A DNA stretch of 64,000 nucleotides from Selaginella moellendorffii (lineage: Eukaryota; Streptophyta; Lycopodiopsida; Selaginellales; Selaginellaceae): NCBI RefSeq assembly GCF_000143415.4, contig NW_003314287.1, positions 1,838,400 to 1,902,399 of the forward strand. Direction: 5' to 3'. Both the position numbers and the translations under genes were made by a program. Below are positions 35,053 to 45,058 of this stretch, piece by piece. The number at the start of each line of letters is the position of its first letter. Position 1 is the stretch's first letter. Under the pieces are notes generated by a model that was given only the letters and a program-made list of their open reading frames with translations, ran no database searches and had not been told where the DNA came from.

Positions 35053-36811
35053 ATGGGGACTCTGGACACGGCCAAGCAGCCAAACTGGGAGCACCAGGGC
35101 GACAGCAATAGCAGCACTAGCACTAGCACTAGCAGCAGCATAGACATGAGCGTCAAGACTAGTTTGAGTAGCAGCACAGTCACTGGGGGGAGCAGCAGCA
35201 CCGATAACAGTGGCAAGATCAGCGATGGCACCAGCAGCGATGTCAAGTGTAGCGGTGGGAAGATCAGTGGTCGAGGAGGAGGAGGAGGGGGCGCTCTCGC
35301 TGAGAGCGCCAAGAGCAGCCTTAGCCGGGGAAGCAATAGCAGCGATGTGAGCGACGAGAGTAGCTGTAGCAGCTTTAGCAGCAGCGCCAATAAGCCCCAC
35401 AAGGCCAACGACAAGAGATGGGAGGCGATCCAGTCGGTGAGAATGCGGGATGGGAGCTTGGGTCTCAGCCACTTCCGGCTCTTGAAGAGGCTCGGGTGTG
35501 GAGATATCGGCAGCGTCTACTTGGCAGAGCTGCGGAGCACAAGCTGCCACTTTGCGATGAAGGTGATGGACAAAGCGTCGCTGGCGAGCCGGAAGAAGCT
35601 GCTCAGGGCCCAGACCGAGAAGGAGATCTTACAGTCGCTAGATCATCCCTTCCTCCCCACGCTCTATACCCATTTCGAGACGGACAAGTTCTCGTGCCTG
35701 GTGATGGAGTTTTGCATGGGTGGTGATCTTCACACACTGAGGCAGCGGCAACCGGGCAAGCATTTCACCGAGCAAGCTGCTAAGTGAGTCTTCTTCTCAT
35801 CCGACTTTTCATTTCATAGTCTTCCTCTTATCGGACTTTGATTTCATACTCGTAAACTTTTTCAGGTTCTATGCGTCCGAGGTGCTCTTGTCGCTCGAGT
35901 ACCTCCACATGTTGGGCGTCGTCTACAGAGATCTCAAGCCGGAGAATGTGCTCGTGAGAGAGGACGGGCACATCATGCTGTCCGACTTCGACTTGTCACT
36001 CCGGTGTGTCGTGAGCCCGACGCTGGTGAAGTCGTCCATGGATGGAGATAAACGGGGGCCGGCCTACTGCATACAACCGGCGTGCGTGCAGCCATCGTGC
36101 ATCCAACCGGCATGCGTCGTGCAACCATCGTGCTTGCTCCCGCGGTTCCTCTCCAAGGCCAAGTCGAAGAAGAGCCGGAAGCCCAGGAACGACGTCGGCA
36201 ACCAGGTGTCTCCACTCCCGGAGCTGGTCGCAGAGCCAACAGGAGCCAGGTCCATGTCCTTCGTCGGGACTCACGAGTACCTGGCCCCCGAGATCATCAA
36301 GGGCGAAGGCCACGGCAGTGCCGTGGACTGGTGGACGTTCGGCATCTTCCTCTACGAGCTCCTCCACGGCAAGACGCCGTTCAAAGGCTCGGGCAACCGG
36401 GCCACGCTCTTCAACGTGGTCGGCCAGCCGCTCAAGTTCCCGGAGACGTCCCACGTCAGCTTCGCGGCGAGGGACTTGATCCGCGGGCTGCTCGTCAAGG
36501 ACCCGCAGCACCGGCTGGCGTCCAAGCGCGGCGCCACCGAGATCAAGCAGCACCCCTTCTTCGAAGGCGTCAACTGGGCTCTCATACGGTCGACTGTACC
36601 GCCGGAGATCCCCAAGCCGTTTGAGCCAGAGCCGGTGCTTCCGAGCAGGGTAGCACCACCGCCGCCACCTCCGCCGCCGCTGAGCTCTACTACCACGCAA
36701 CACTCGCTGGAGAAGAGGCCGGTGACTCCGGCCAGTGCTCCTCCAGCGGCAACTCCTGTTGGTGGCGAGGCAAACGGGTCAGGCTCATATCTGGACTTCG
36801 ATTTCTTTTGA
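35053..36811 (+). CDS. AGC VIII protein kinase (D6PK/KIPK-like)
   Basis: Exons 35053-35783 and 35866-36811 join in frame to 558 residues. The first 120 residues are Ser/Thr/Gly-rich and disordered. The kinase domain has [59 protein letters not shown] (DFD in place of DFG, diagnostic for plant AGC VIII), a Cys-rich activation-loop insert ([16 protein letters not shown]), then [20 protein letters not shown] and [20 protein letters not shown]. The C-terminus has a Pro run and ends YLDFDFF, a PIF-type motif that docks PDK1. Family members phosphorylate PIN auxin carriers or act in polarity at the plasma membrane. The single 82 bp intron lies between KHFTEQAAK and FYASEV, as in other family members. 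Confidence 0.95.
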
Positions 36812-37347
36812 GCATTTGGAGCGGGTAGTGGCTGAGCGAGCAGCAGCAGCAGCAGTGGCGGCAGTAGCACAGCAAATGTGTGGGTGTGGAGGGACTGGCG
36901 GATATCGACACGGGGCAGGACAAAAAGGAGCTACAGGGAAGGAAATGCGTTTCTTCTTTCGGTACTTACAAACCTTTCCAGCTATGGAGGACTGGAGGAC
37001 AGTGAGAAGACGAAGAAGAAGGAGAAGAAGAAGAAGAAAGAAGGAGAAGAAAACGAAAGGGGGAGAAGGAAGAACTTCATTGTCGGGGGATTGGAACAAA
37101 TTTTCGACAAGCGATCTTCAACAGCAACAAAACAAAAGCAGCAGCAATTCAGAGGCCGGAGGACTTACCCAACAAGGAAAGCAGAGGGAAAGAACAAAAC
37201 GGAGAGGAGAGAAAAACTCGAGATCAACAATTTCTGGGGAAGAATTGGAATTTGACAGGTGAGGAGAAGTAGTCACTGTAGCTATCCTTTGTGTTCTTTT
37301 AATACTAGCCACTCTTGTATTGAAATATTTCTCTTTTTTCTCTTCCG
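36812..37347 (+). other. 3' region of the AGC kinase gene, purine-rich
   Basis: After the stop there is a CAG repeat at about 36839-36860 and a GAA/AGA-rich stretch at 37000-37060. No coding sequence is supported. The convergent PPR gene ends at 37606. Confidence 0.5.
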
Positions 37348-37595
37348 TGATCTTCGCAGGATCTTCTCGCAACTTAAAAGTTCTTAAGTTGTATGCTTTG
37401 TAAGTTCTTTGCTAAGTTATCACTTAAGTTCTATGTGGAATTGTAAGTTTTTCGCTAACGTGATCTTCGCAAGATCTTCTCGCAAAGTAAAAGCTTTGTA
37501 AGGTCTTCGCACTTAAGTTCTATGAATTGTCAGTTCTTCGCTAACGTGATCTTCGCAAGATCTTCTCGCAAAATAAAAGCTTTGTAAGGAGTTAT
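37348..37595. repeat. Three-copy tandem repeat with internal palindrome GATCTTCGCAAGATC
   Basis: The core TGATCTTCGC(A)AGATCTTCTCGCA starts at 37348, 37461 and 37547, that is 113 and 86 bp apart; the last two copies share most of their unit. Copies 2 and 3 contain GATCTT-CGC-AAGATC, a perfect 6 bp stem with a 3-base loop; copy 1 has one change (GCAGGATC). Short TAAGTTC phrases are repeated between them. The block lies between two convergent 3' ends. Confidence 0.8.
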
Positions 37596-37605
37596 TCGCT
37601 CTAAG

Positions 37606-40600
37606 TTACCACTTGTATCCATACTCTGGCTCGTAAAAATCCTGTTCTTGCAGCTCTTTCTCTTTTTTCTCGTAGAAAAACTCCATCTCCTTCATGGCGT
37701 TGGATTTCACGTAGCTTCCCTGGCTCACCAGCGAGTAGTGAGACGAGGAGGAGCTCTTGTTCTTCAGAGCTCGCTGCCTCAGCTGGTAGTAATCGTCACG
37801 CTCGCCTTCCCAGCAATCGAGCTCCACCTTCGTCTTGCGTGGAACTATCCGATCGTCGTCACTGCGCGAGGGCCGAGCTTGCTGCTCTGGCTGATCCCAG
37901 CTCTCCTCCTCTCGCCACAGCTCGTCGTAGTCCTGTGCTCGATGATCGTCGCTACGTGTTTCCTGGCTTGGAGGATCATAAGAGTAGCGAGCTTCTCGGT
38001 GGAGCTGGCCTTGCGATCGCTGGTAGTCTCCAAAGATCTCACGCCGCTGGACATAGCCGTCCTCCACAAAGCCATTCCGATCGTCCGGCGGGAACTCCAC
38101 GTCCGGCCACTCGCTGCTACTACTCTTCGTCCTCGACCACCTTGTTTCATCGCCACTTTGCCTCATCGATCGTCGACCGGAAGAAGAAGAAGAAGAAGCG
38201 AGCTCCTCCATCTTGGATGAAAGTTGATCCAAACTCTTCTCGAGTTCCCGACTTCTCTGGTTTGTCACTTGGATTCTTCCAGGCACGACCATCTTTTCTT
38301 CTTGACGAGCTCCTGTTGCATAAGAGAGTTGCTCCATATGGGATGAAAGTTGATCCAAACTCTTCTCGAGTTGGATCTTTTCTCTCTGGCCTTGCGAATC
38401 TCTGGACTGGTTTTCTTGCCAAACTTCGTGCTGGCTTTTGCTCGTTCCCTGTTCTTCTTCCCGGGCTCTCCATCGCTCATCTTCCGGAGCTCTGCGTTGG
38501 TGTTCCTGGTTTGTCACTTGGATTCCTCCGGGCTCGACTCTACTTGCGACCATCCTTTCTTCTTCACGAGCTCCTATTGCTTCTTCCACCTTTGCATTCC
38601 CGGCCTCGGCATGTAAGACTCTACTCGCGACCATCTTCTCTTCTTGACGAGCTCCTATTGCTTCTTCCACCTTTGCATTCCCGGCCTCGGCGTTTAAGTT
38701 GGAGAGGATGAGATATGGAGAACCACACCCCGGATCCAGCTCACTGTTCTTCTTTGCCGCTCGGTCTGCTCGCTCCTTATCGTTGTGCGTCTTGCAAGCC
38801 GAGAGCAGCGTCCTCCAGGCCCCGGCAACAGGCTGGAATGGCATGGTTTCAATTAGCTCCTCGGCCCTGTCCAGCTGCCCGGCTCGTCCCAGCAAGTCGA
38901 TCAAGCACAGGTAGTGGTCCAGCTCCGGTACCACCTTGTAGTCCTCGAGCATCATCAAAAAGTACCACCGCGACTCCTCCACGAAGCCGAGGTGGCTACA
39001 CGCCGAGAACAAGTGGAGGAACGGCACGGCCCCGGGCCTCAGGCCATTCACCAGCATCTCCCGGAAGAGCTCCACGGCCTTCACGTCGAGATCGTTGCGC
39101 ACGTATCCAGCGATCATCGCAGTCCACGCGACTTCGTCCTTGAAAATCATCTCCCGGAACAAGCTCTCGGCGGTTTCCAGGCCTCCGCAGCTGGCGTACA
39201 TGTCGAGAAGCGCGGTCGTGAGCACTGCATCGTCTTCCAGGCCACCGCTCTCCAGAAGTTCCTGGTGGAGGAGCTTGCCTTGCACTGGAGCTGGAATGCT
39301 CGAACACGCTGTGAGAGCGCTCGCGTAAGTCGATCTGTCCGCGTAGTAGCCTTCCAGATCCATGAGTCCAAACAGCCGCAGCGCCTCCCTTCCAAAACCC
39401 GACTTTGCGTATCCCAGGATCATCCAGTTCCAGCTCGCCCAGTTCTTCTCGCTCATCCTCTCAAACATCTCCCTCGCCCCGTCCAGCCTTCCAGCGTTGA
39501 TGAGAGCTCCCAACATGGTGTTGTGCGAGACGACGTTCTTGATCGGCATGGCCGCGAAGAGCCCCTGAGCATCGCCAAACTTCCCAGCGTTGGCGTACGC
39601 GGTGGTCATCGCCGTCCAAGTTACCACGTCCCGGTCGGGCATCCGATTGAAAACCACCTGAGCCTGGTGAAGGTTCCCACACTTTGCGTACATGTCCACC
39701 AGCGCGGTGCCGATAGTCACGTCCACCTCCAGGCCATTCTCCACGAACAGCTCGTGAAAAGCTCTCGCCACCTTGAAGTTCTTGTACTCGGCACAGGCGT
39801 GGAGAACCGTCAAGCACGTAACTCTGTTCGGCTGGAGTCCCTCGAGAGCCATTTGGTAGTAGTAGCGTATCGCCTCCTTCCCCTGCCCGGCCTGGGAGTG
39901 AGCCGTGACCATGGCCGTCCAAGTAACTCGGTCCCGGAAAGGCATCTCCTCGAACAAGCTCTTGGTCTCCTTGAGCATGCCTTTGGACGCGAAGGCCGAG
40001 AGCATGGTGTTCCAAGTCACGGGATCCTTGTTTTCCATCTTGTCAAAGAGCTGCTTTGCGTCCTCCACATTGCCGCTGCGAGCGAGAGCTTGAAGCATCC
40101 CCGTCCAGGAGACGACGTTCTTGATCGGCATGCTCTCGAACAAGTTCTTTGCCTCGTCCAGCATCCCCCGGTGAGCGTAGGCCGCGATCATGCTGTTCCA
40201 CGAGACCACGCTCTTGTCTGGATTCGCGTCGAAGATCTGCCGAGCGCCTTGCACGAATCCGTTCTGGATGAACGCCGCTTGCATGATGTTCCACGAGAAG
40301 ACGTTCTTCTCGTCCAGCATGTTGAAGACGCTGCGAGCCTCCTCGATCTTGCCGCAGTTTCCATACATCTGGATCAAGAGGTTGCCGAGGTAAGTGTGCC
40401 GATCGTAGAAGCCTTCAGCGAGTCGAGCGTGGATCTTCCTCCCTTCGGCCAAGTTCCTCGTCCTGGCACACTCTCGCAGCGCGTCTCCGAGCTCGAAAGT
40501 GTCGACGCACGCAGGCTGGCTGTAGAAGAGCTCGCGGCGGTGCTTGAGGCTCTCCACAGCTTTCATCTCTTCGAGCTTTTCTTTGCTTGCTGGATCGATG

Positions 40601-41712
40601 CTTCTGTACTCGCCACCACCGTCACGCTGCTCCAGACGACCTCTCGCGTTAGAGAGCTCTCGCCGGTAGCTGTCTCGTCGATCGCGCCCCCATGCCTTCC
40701 AGTCGTCCTCCTCGAGCTTAAACTCCTGCTTAACTCCCTCCCACTTTCGCCACCTTCTCTCGCTCTTTAGCTCGTCCTTGAATCTCTTGTTGGCTTCCGA
40801 GAGCTCCTCGAGCTTGTCACGAGCAGCCTTGTCGCGGTCAGTCACTGCTTCCTTTTGGAGCCTCTGCACGGCAGTCTCATCGCCAGGAGGTTTTTTCGAC
40901 TCAGCAGTTTTTCCATCCCGCGGGTCCGATCTTCTCTCGGCACCCTTCTTCATGTTGATTCTCTCCATGGCATTCTTCGCCGAGCTTCTTCTATTCCTCT
41001 TCTCTTCGAGCTTTCTCGAGCTCTCCTTCTCTTCCATCCTGTCGTTAAGTTTCTTCTGGAAATCCTGCCTACTGTTCGAAGGAAACTCCTTTCTAGAATC
41101 TGCCAACTTCTTCTCGTGTACCTCGGTTGAATTCTCCTTTCCATCCGACTTCTCATCCGTCCTTCTCGAAGCCCGACCACTTCCCTTGCTTGAAACGACC
41201 TTCATAGCATCAGAGACTTCTTTCTTGTCCAGGCCTTTCTTCTCGTCAGCAATGCTTCGCTTCTCCTCGCTAAGTTTGAAGCACTTGTACTCGCCAAGAA
41301 TCGATACCGAGCTTTTCTTCTTCTCTCCAACCACAGCCTTCTTCTCGCTAAGAACTGGTTCCAAGCTTTTCTTCTCGCCAAGAGTACGTCCCAAGCTTTT
41401 CTTCTTATCATCCACTGGACATTCCTTCTCCTTGTCAACAACAAGCACAGGCTTCTTCCTATAATCAATCGCCTTCGCTCTTTCTCCTTGCTTCCTCGCC
41501 ATACCAGGCTTGGACCTCTCTTCCTTGCTTGGCGATGGCAATGCAGCAGCCCTGGCATCACTCTGCGCCTTCGCTTTGCCGATCGCCTTACCTCCATCAT
41601 TCGCGAGATGCGCGCTGAGCGAATCCCACGACGTCCTCACGATCAAATGCAGGCACTCGCGACGCCTCCCAGCAGCGGCGCAGCGAAGCCCCCGCCCGGC
41701 GCTCAGTGTCAT
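37606..41712 (-). CDS. Large PPR protein (1368 aa) with charged disordered N-tail and repetitive C-tail
   Basis: One uninterrupted frame. Residues 1-400 are Lys/Glu/Arg-rich with many short KEK, EKK and ERRS runs and no known domain; the first 30 residues are Arg-rich (GLRCAAAGRRRECLHLIVRT), suiting organelle import. Residues about 405-1005 are a PPR array of PLS type (FELGDALRECARTRNLAEGR, HTYLGNLLIQMYGNCGKIEE, then VVSWNSMIAAYAHRGMLDEA and similar), closing with an E-like LIDLLGRAGQLDRAEELIET and a CGSPYLILSNLNAEAGNAK end. Instead of a DYW domain, residues 1006-1368 form a charged tail with a 27-residue tandem repeat (AEAGNAKVEEAIGAR...) and a repeated LEKSLDQLSS segment, likely coiled coil. 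RNA binding in an organelle is the likely role; the tails are unique in my knowledge. Confidence 0.85.
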   Translation of the reverse strand: MTLSAGRGLRCAAAGRRRECLHLIVRTSWDSLSAHLANDGGKAIGKAKAQSDARAAALPSPSKEERSKPGMARKQGERAKAIDYRKKPVLVVDKEKECPVDDKKKSLGRTLGEKKSLEPVLSEKKAVVGEKKKSSVSILGEYKCFKLSEEKRSIADEKKGLDKKEVSDAMKVVSSKGSGRASRRTDEKSDGKENSTEVHEKKLADSRKEFPSNSRQDFQKKLNDRMEEKESSRKLEEKRNRRSSAKNAMERINMKKGAERRSDPRDGKTAESKKPPGDETAVQRLQKEAVTDRDKAARDKLEELSEANKRFKDELKSERRWRKWEGVKQEFKLEEDDWKAWGRDRRDSYRRELSNARGRLEQRDGGGEYRSIDPASKEKLEEMKAVESLKHRRELFYSQPACVDTFELGDALRECARTRNLAEGRKIHARLAEGFYDRHTYLGNLLIQMYGNCGKIEEARSVFNMLDEKNVFSWNIMQAAFIQNGFVQGARQIFDANPDKSVVSWNSMIAAYAHRGMLDEAKNLFESMPIKNVVSWTGMLQALARSGNVEDAKQLFDKMENKDPVTWNTMLSAFASKGMLKETKSLFEEMPFRDRVTWTAMVTAHSQAGQGKEAIRYYYQMALEGLQPNRVTCLTVLHACAEYKNFKVARAFHELFVENGLEVDVTIGTALVDMYAKCGNLHQAQVVFNRMPDRDVVTWTAMTTAYANAGKFGDAQGLFAAMPIKNVVSHNTMLGALINAGRLDGAREMFERMSEKNWASWNWMILGYAKSGFGREALRLFGLMDLEGYYADRSTYASALTACSSIPAPVQGKLLHQELLESGGLEDDAVLTTALLDMYASCGGLETAESLFREMIFKDEVAWTAMIAGYVRNDLDVKAVELFREMLVNGLRPGAVPFLHLFSACSHLGFVEESRWYFLMMLEDYKVVPELDHYLCLIDLLGRAGQLDRAEELIETMPFQPVAGAWRTLLSACKTHNDKERADRAAKKNSELDPGCGSPYLILSNLNAEAGNAKVEEAIGARQEEKMVASRVLHAEAGNAKVEEAIGAREEERMVASRVEPGGIQVTNQEHQRRAPEDERWRAREEEQGTSKSQHEVWQENQSRDSQGQREKIQLEKSLDQLSSHMEQLSYATGARQEEKMVVPGRIQVTNQRSRELEKSLDQLSSKMEELASSSSSSGRRSMRQSGDETRWSRTKSSSSEWPDVEFPPDDRNGFVEDGYVQRREIFGDYQRSQGQLHREARYSYDPPSQETRSDDHRAQDYDELWREEESWDQPEQQARPSRSDDDRIVPRKTKVELDCWEGERDDYYQLRQRALKNKSSSSSHYSLVSQGSYVKSNAMKEMEFFYEKKEKELQEQDFYEPEYGYKW

Positions 41713-41788
41713 GGGCGAGGGCTAGGGTTTAAGAGCTAGGGCTTTGACTATGTTTAACTAATGTCGTCAACGGTAAAATTAATTGACT

Positions 41789-41812
41789 CTTTTTGACTTA
41801 CCAGTCAAAAAG
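41789..41812. promoter_or_regulatory. Palindromic TTGACT (W-box core) pair in a 193 bp divergent promoter
   Basis: CTTTTTGACT (41789-41798) and AGTCAAAAAG (41803-41812) are perfect reverse complements separated by TACC. It lies between the starts of the long PPR gene (41712) and the lectin gene (41906). A further TTGACT is at 41783. WRKY binding is inferred from the motif. Confidence 0.55.
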
Positions 41813-41905
41813 GCGCTTGCGCTACCGTGTTGAACGGGGAGCACGAGCGACCTCTTCCTTGAAATCCATGAGAATTCATCCCATTGCACTCCATTGGGGA
41901 TTGTC

Positions 41906-42937
41906 ATGGCTGGCCATGGATCATCGAGTCTCCTCGTTTTCCTCCTCTTCTTGCTCCATCTTCTTCTTGTCTCATCCTTTCGATTCTCCTTCTCGCCCCC
42001 TTTCACGGAGAATGACAGGATCCTGGTGGGAGGCAACGCAACCAAGACGGGGTCTTGCTTGCGCCTGACTTCCAGATCGCGATTCGAGACCGGGCGAGCA
42101 ATCTACGCGGAGAGAATCAGACTCGTCGATAGCAGCTCCAACACTGTTTCATCCTTCAGCACCAACTTCATTTTCCGGATTCGCCAGGGCCTGATCTCCG
42201 CCGATGGCCTCGCGTTCTTTCTCACCTCCTCCACCGAGGACCCGCGAGTTCCACCGGAGGAGAGCTCTGGCCGCCAATTGGGCTTGATATCGGCGAACAG
42301 AGATGGATATCCGAGCAACCAGATGGTGGCGGTGGAGTTCGACACATACCCAAACGTGAACGAGACGCAAGACCAGCACGTCGGCATCGACATAAACAGC
42401 GTGAGGAACTCGTACCGGGTGGCGAATCTCTCGTCCAGCGGGCTTCAATTCACCAACATGACGCTCATGTCCGCCTGGATCGACTACAGCAGCAGCAGCA
42501 GCGTTTTGGAGGTGAGATTGGGCTACTTTTACGAGCCAAGGCCCGACGAGCCGATGGTTTCAGGCGTGGTGAGACTGAACGATTTCTTGGGTGATCGCGT
42601 TTGGGTTGGATTCTCAGCCGCAACGGGTGCTTTCGCCGATGGCTATGAAGTTCTTGCATGGGAGTTTGCTGCTGGAGGTTTCAATCCAGAGATCTCGCCA
42701 CCTTTGCTCTCCCCGTCACCGTCACCTTCACCATCACAGTCACCACCGTCACCTTTACCCGCGTCTCCTGACTCGTTGGAGCCACCGTCACCACTTTCAC
42801 CCCCACCTTCATCGCCGCCGTCACCACCAGCACCAGCACCAACACAAAGCTCTCCTTCCACCACTCCATCTTCATCACAACGTAGAAAGCCGTGGCCATG
42901 CGCTTTGATGCTCTTGTTTGCGCTAGCTCTAGTATAA
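41906..42937 (+). CDS. Legume-type (L-type) lectin, secreted, probably GPI-anchored, no kinase domain
   Basis: Intronless, 343 residues. A signal peptide (LVFLLFLLHLLLVSSF) leads to a legume-lectin domain: FRFSFSPPFTENDRILVGGN, STNFIFRIRQGLISADGLAF, RQLGLISANRDGYPSNQMVA, VEFDTYPNVNETQDQHVGID and LGDRVWVGFSAATGAFADGY. The Asp in ADGLAF, Asp in VEFDTYPN and the Asn, Asp and His after it fit the sugar and Ca/Mn site. Then come a Ser-Pro hinge of about 75 residues and a hydrophobic end PCALMLLFALALV, preceded by small residues, as in GPI-anchored wall proteins. L-type lectin receptor kinases would continue into a kinase; this one stops. The track's earlier start is TTG, so ATG at 41906 was used. 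Poly(A) signal at 42958. Confidence 0.88.
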   Translation: MAGHGSSSLLVFLLFLLHLLLVSSFRFSFSPPFTENDRILVGGNATKTGSCLRLTSRSRFETGRAIYAERIRLVDSSSNTVSSFSTNFIFRIRQGLISADGLAFFLTSSTEDPRVPPEESSGRQLGLISANRDGYPSNQMVAVEFDTYPNVNETQDQHVGIDINSVRNSYRVANLSSSGLQFTNMTLMSAWIDYSSSSSVLEVRLGYFYEPRPDEPMVSGVVRLNDFLGDRVWVGFSAATGAFADGYEVLAWEFAAGGFNPEISPPLLSPSPSPSPSQSPPSPLPASPDSLEPPSPLSPPPSSPPSPPAPAPTQSSPSTTPSSSQRRKPWPCALMLLFALALV

Positions 42938-42957
42938 CCTGAGCATGGCTATTATAA

Positions 42958-42963
42958 AATAAA
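42958..42963 (+). terminator. Poly(A) signal AATAAA of the lectin gene
   Basis: AATAAA begins 21 bp after the lectin stop and 34 bp before the convergent 2OG oxygenase stop, so the two 3' ends must overlap or nearly so. Confidence 0.5.
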
Positions 42964-42996
42964 GAATCAATCTTTTTTATGCTATAGCGTTTCCCA

Positions 42997-44267
42997 TTAT
43001 AAGATCTTGTAAGAGTCGAGGCATCTCTTGCCTTGCAGCTTGTGCTTGAAAAAATCGGCCAAGTAATCCTGGAAAGTTACCTCCTTGTAGGCCGGGGGGT
43101 GCTCCTCGTCCAGTAGCTCCGGAATGGGACGAATTCGCGCTCCTCTCGACGGCTGATAGAACGTAGGAATCGAGATGCGAAGCTTGTCGCTGCTGACTTT
43201 GGCACGGTGTTCCACGCTCTTGAATCGCCCGTTGCTCAAAATCTGTAAGGCATCGTCCACCAAAGTTCCAAAAGAGAAAATGCCGAAAGAATGGTACCTG
43301 GAGCTGGTCGCCAAGGTTGACGACGAAGGCATCCTTCACTGGTTTGATCGAGTACCAGTGCCCGTCCTTGCAAACTTCCAGGCCCTCCACCTCGTTTTGC
43401 AGGAGCAAAGTGATCCCTCCCACGTCTGAGTGCTCGCCAATCCCGATCGTAAGCTCTGGATTCGGACAAGGTGGATAATAGTTGCAAAACATCTCTTGCA
43501 GCCTCTCGCTCCCGAAAACACTGCCCAGGTATCTCCGCTCCAAGCCAAGGCTCTCGGAGAGAACTTCCAGGAGTTTGTCCGCCAGACCCTTGACTCCTCT
43601 ACAGTAATCCGATGCGACCCTCCTGGTTAAGAAACAAAAGAAAATTGTGAGTGGTATCTTTTAGTGTTCTAGTGGCTTACGCGAAATAAAAAATGATACC
43701 TGTATGAAGCTGGCTTTGTTGGCCAGGACTGCATAGACTCCTCCAGTGGAAGGCAAGGATGCCGTAAATAATCCTTCCACTCGAGCGAAGTTTCTCGCGA
43801 TGGATTGTGGCTGGTGCCAAATCGCGTCCTCTTAAACAAGTCCGCCGAGAAAATCTCCATGCGATCTTCCACAGGCATGGCGAAGAACTCCTTCGCGACC
43901 TCCACCATTTCGTGGATTGTGGCAGCCTCGACTCCGTGATTGATCACCTAGAAATCCATGGAAATATTTCGTGAAAGATCTCGTGATGAGATATTACCTG
44001 GAAGAAACCCCACTCCTCCGATGCCCTCGCCACCGCCTCGACGATTCGGCCGCGATCGCTCCCATCCAGCTCCCGGAGATCGACGATCGGAACCTCGCCC
44101 CCGGGCGGCAATACAGACGATTGGACGCGCATCCGGCTGTCCGATCCGATGTAGAACCTTGGAAGCTCGCGAATGCCGCTGTCGACGAGATCCTTGACGC
44201 CGCGCAGCGATTCCTTGAACGAAGAAAACTCCTCCGGAGTGAAAAGATTGGCCGCAGTGGGCGCCAT
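42997..44267 (-). CDS. 2-oxoglutarate/Fe(II)-dependent oxygenase, second copy of a different subfamily
   Basis: Exons 44267-43998, 43947-43700, 43622-43298 and 43242-42997 join in frame to 362 residues. It begins MAPTAANLFTPEEFSSFKES, with DIOX_N features (VPIVDLRELDGSDRGRIVEA, EWGFFQVINHGVEAATIHEM). The core has CNYYPPCPNPELTIGIGEHS followed by D (HxD), a distal His in SVEHRAKV and RxS in LRISIP. The end is CLDSYKIL. These residues suggest an active enzyme on an unknown small molecule. Its extra intron and low similarity separate it from the gene at 16431-17602. The stop lies 59 bp from the lectin stop on the other strand. Confidence 0.93.
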
Positions 44268-45058
44268 TTTCTTTGTACTCCAAAATTTTAGTCTCTGTCC
44301 TCGCGAAGAACCCCCAAATAAATACCTCGAGAGTATATTCCATCTGGATTAAAATATTTCCCCCTAAATGACTTTACCGGAGAGCCCCCAAACATACAGC
44401 GCGGTAAAATTTTCAAAATGCGGGGGGCTGTGCCACGTGGCGGGCGTGACAAGGACAAGGACGCATCCAGGCCGCCCATCTGCGATGTCTCCAACGGCTG
44501 CCTGCGCAAAGATTCCTGGCCGTCGGCTGCTGGCATCCGACGGCCATTATTGCCTCGTCGCGCAGTGTAGTAGAGAGTTCTTATTTCTTTTGTTCTTGCC
44601 TAGGTAGAGAATAAGGGAAGGTTTTGCGCGGTGTGGATCTTGGAAGAAACGTGCGCCGCCTCCACAGCGCGGCTCTTGGCGGGATCGAATCCAAGTAAGC
44701 GCTGTGCTTGATTAGATCGTTGCATTGCATCCTTCCATGGCGAGCGCGTTGCATCCCTGAATCGCGAGAGAGGGCGGGCGAATATCATGGATCATAGATC
44801 GTTTCTTGGCGAAATGTCCATTGCGCAAGCACGAGAGATGATCGATCTTGAGCTTCTTGCATATTTCAGTGTGGCTGCATTCTATGCGTCCGCGATTTGG
44901 GGTCTCGAAAGAATGAGAATGGTTTCTTAGAGTAGATCATCTTGCATGTCGCGACACGCCATTCTTGGTCCTGTCGTGACGATTTCTCCTCCTGTTTGGA
45001 TTTGTCTTAGATAAGGCTGCTAAAGTTTCTTCTGTGTGATGCATGGCGCAGGGAGCTC

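Noticed and set aside
38914-40770. 618-codon open frame antisense to the long PPR gene
   Set aside because: Antisense shadow of the PPR array; its composition (His, Val, Leu-rich repeats at 31-residue spacing) mirrors the sense repeats.
42681-42899. Val/Thr-rich antisense frame under the lectin hinge
   Set aside because: Reverse reading of the Ser-Pro repeat of the lectin gene.
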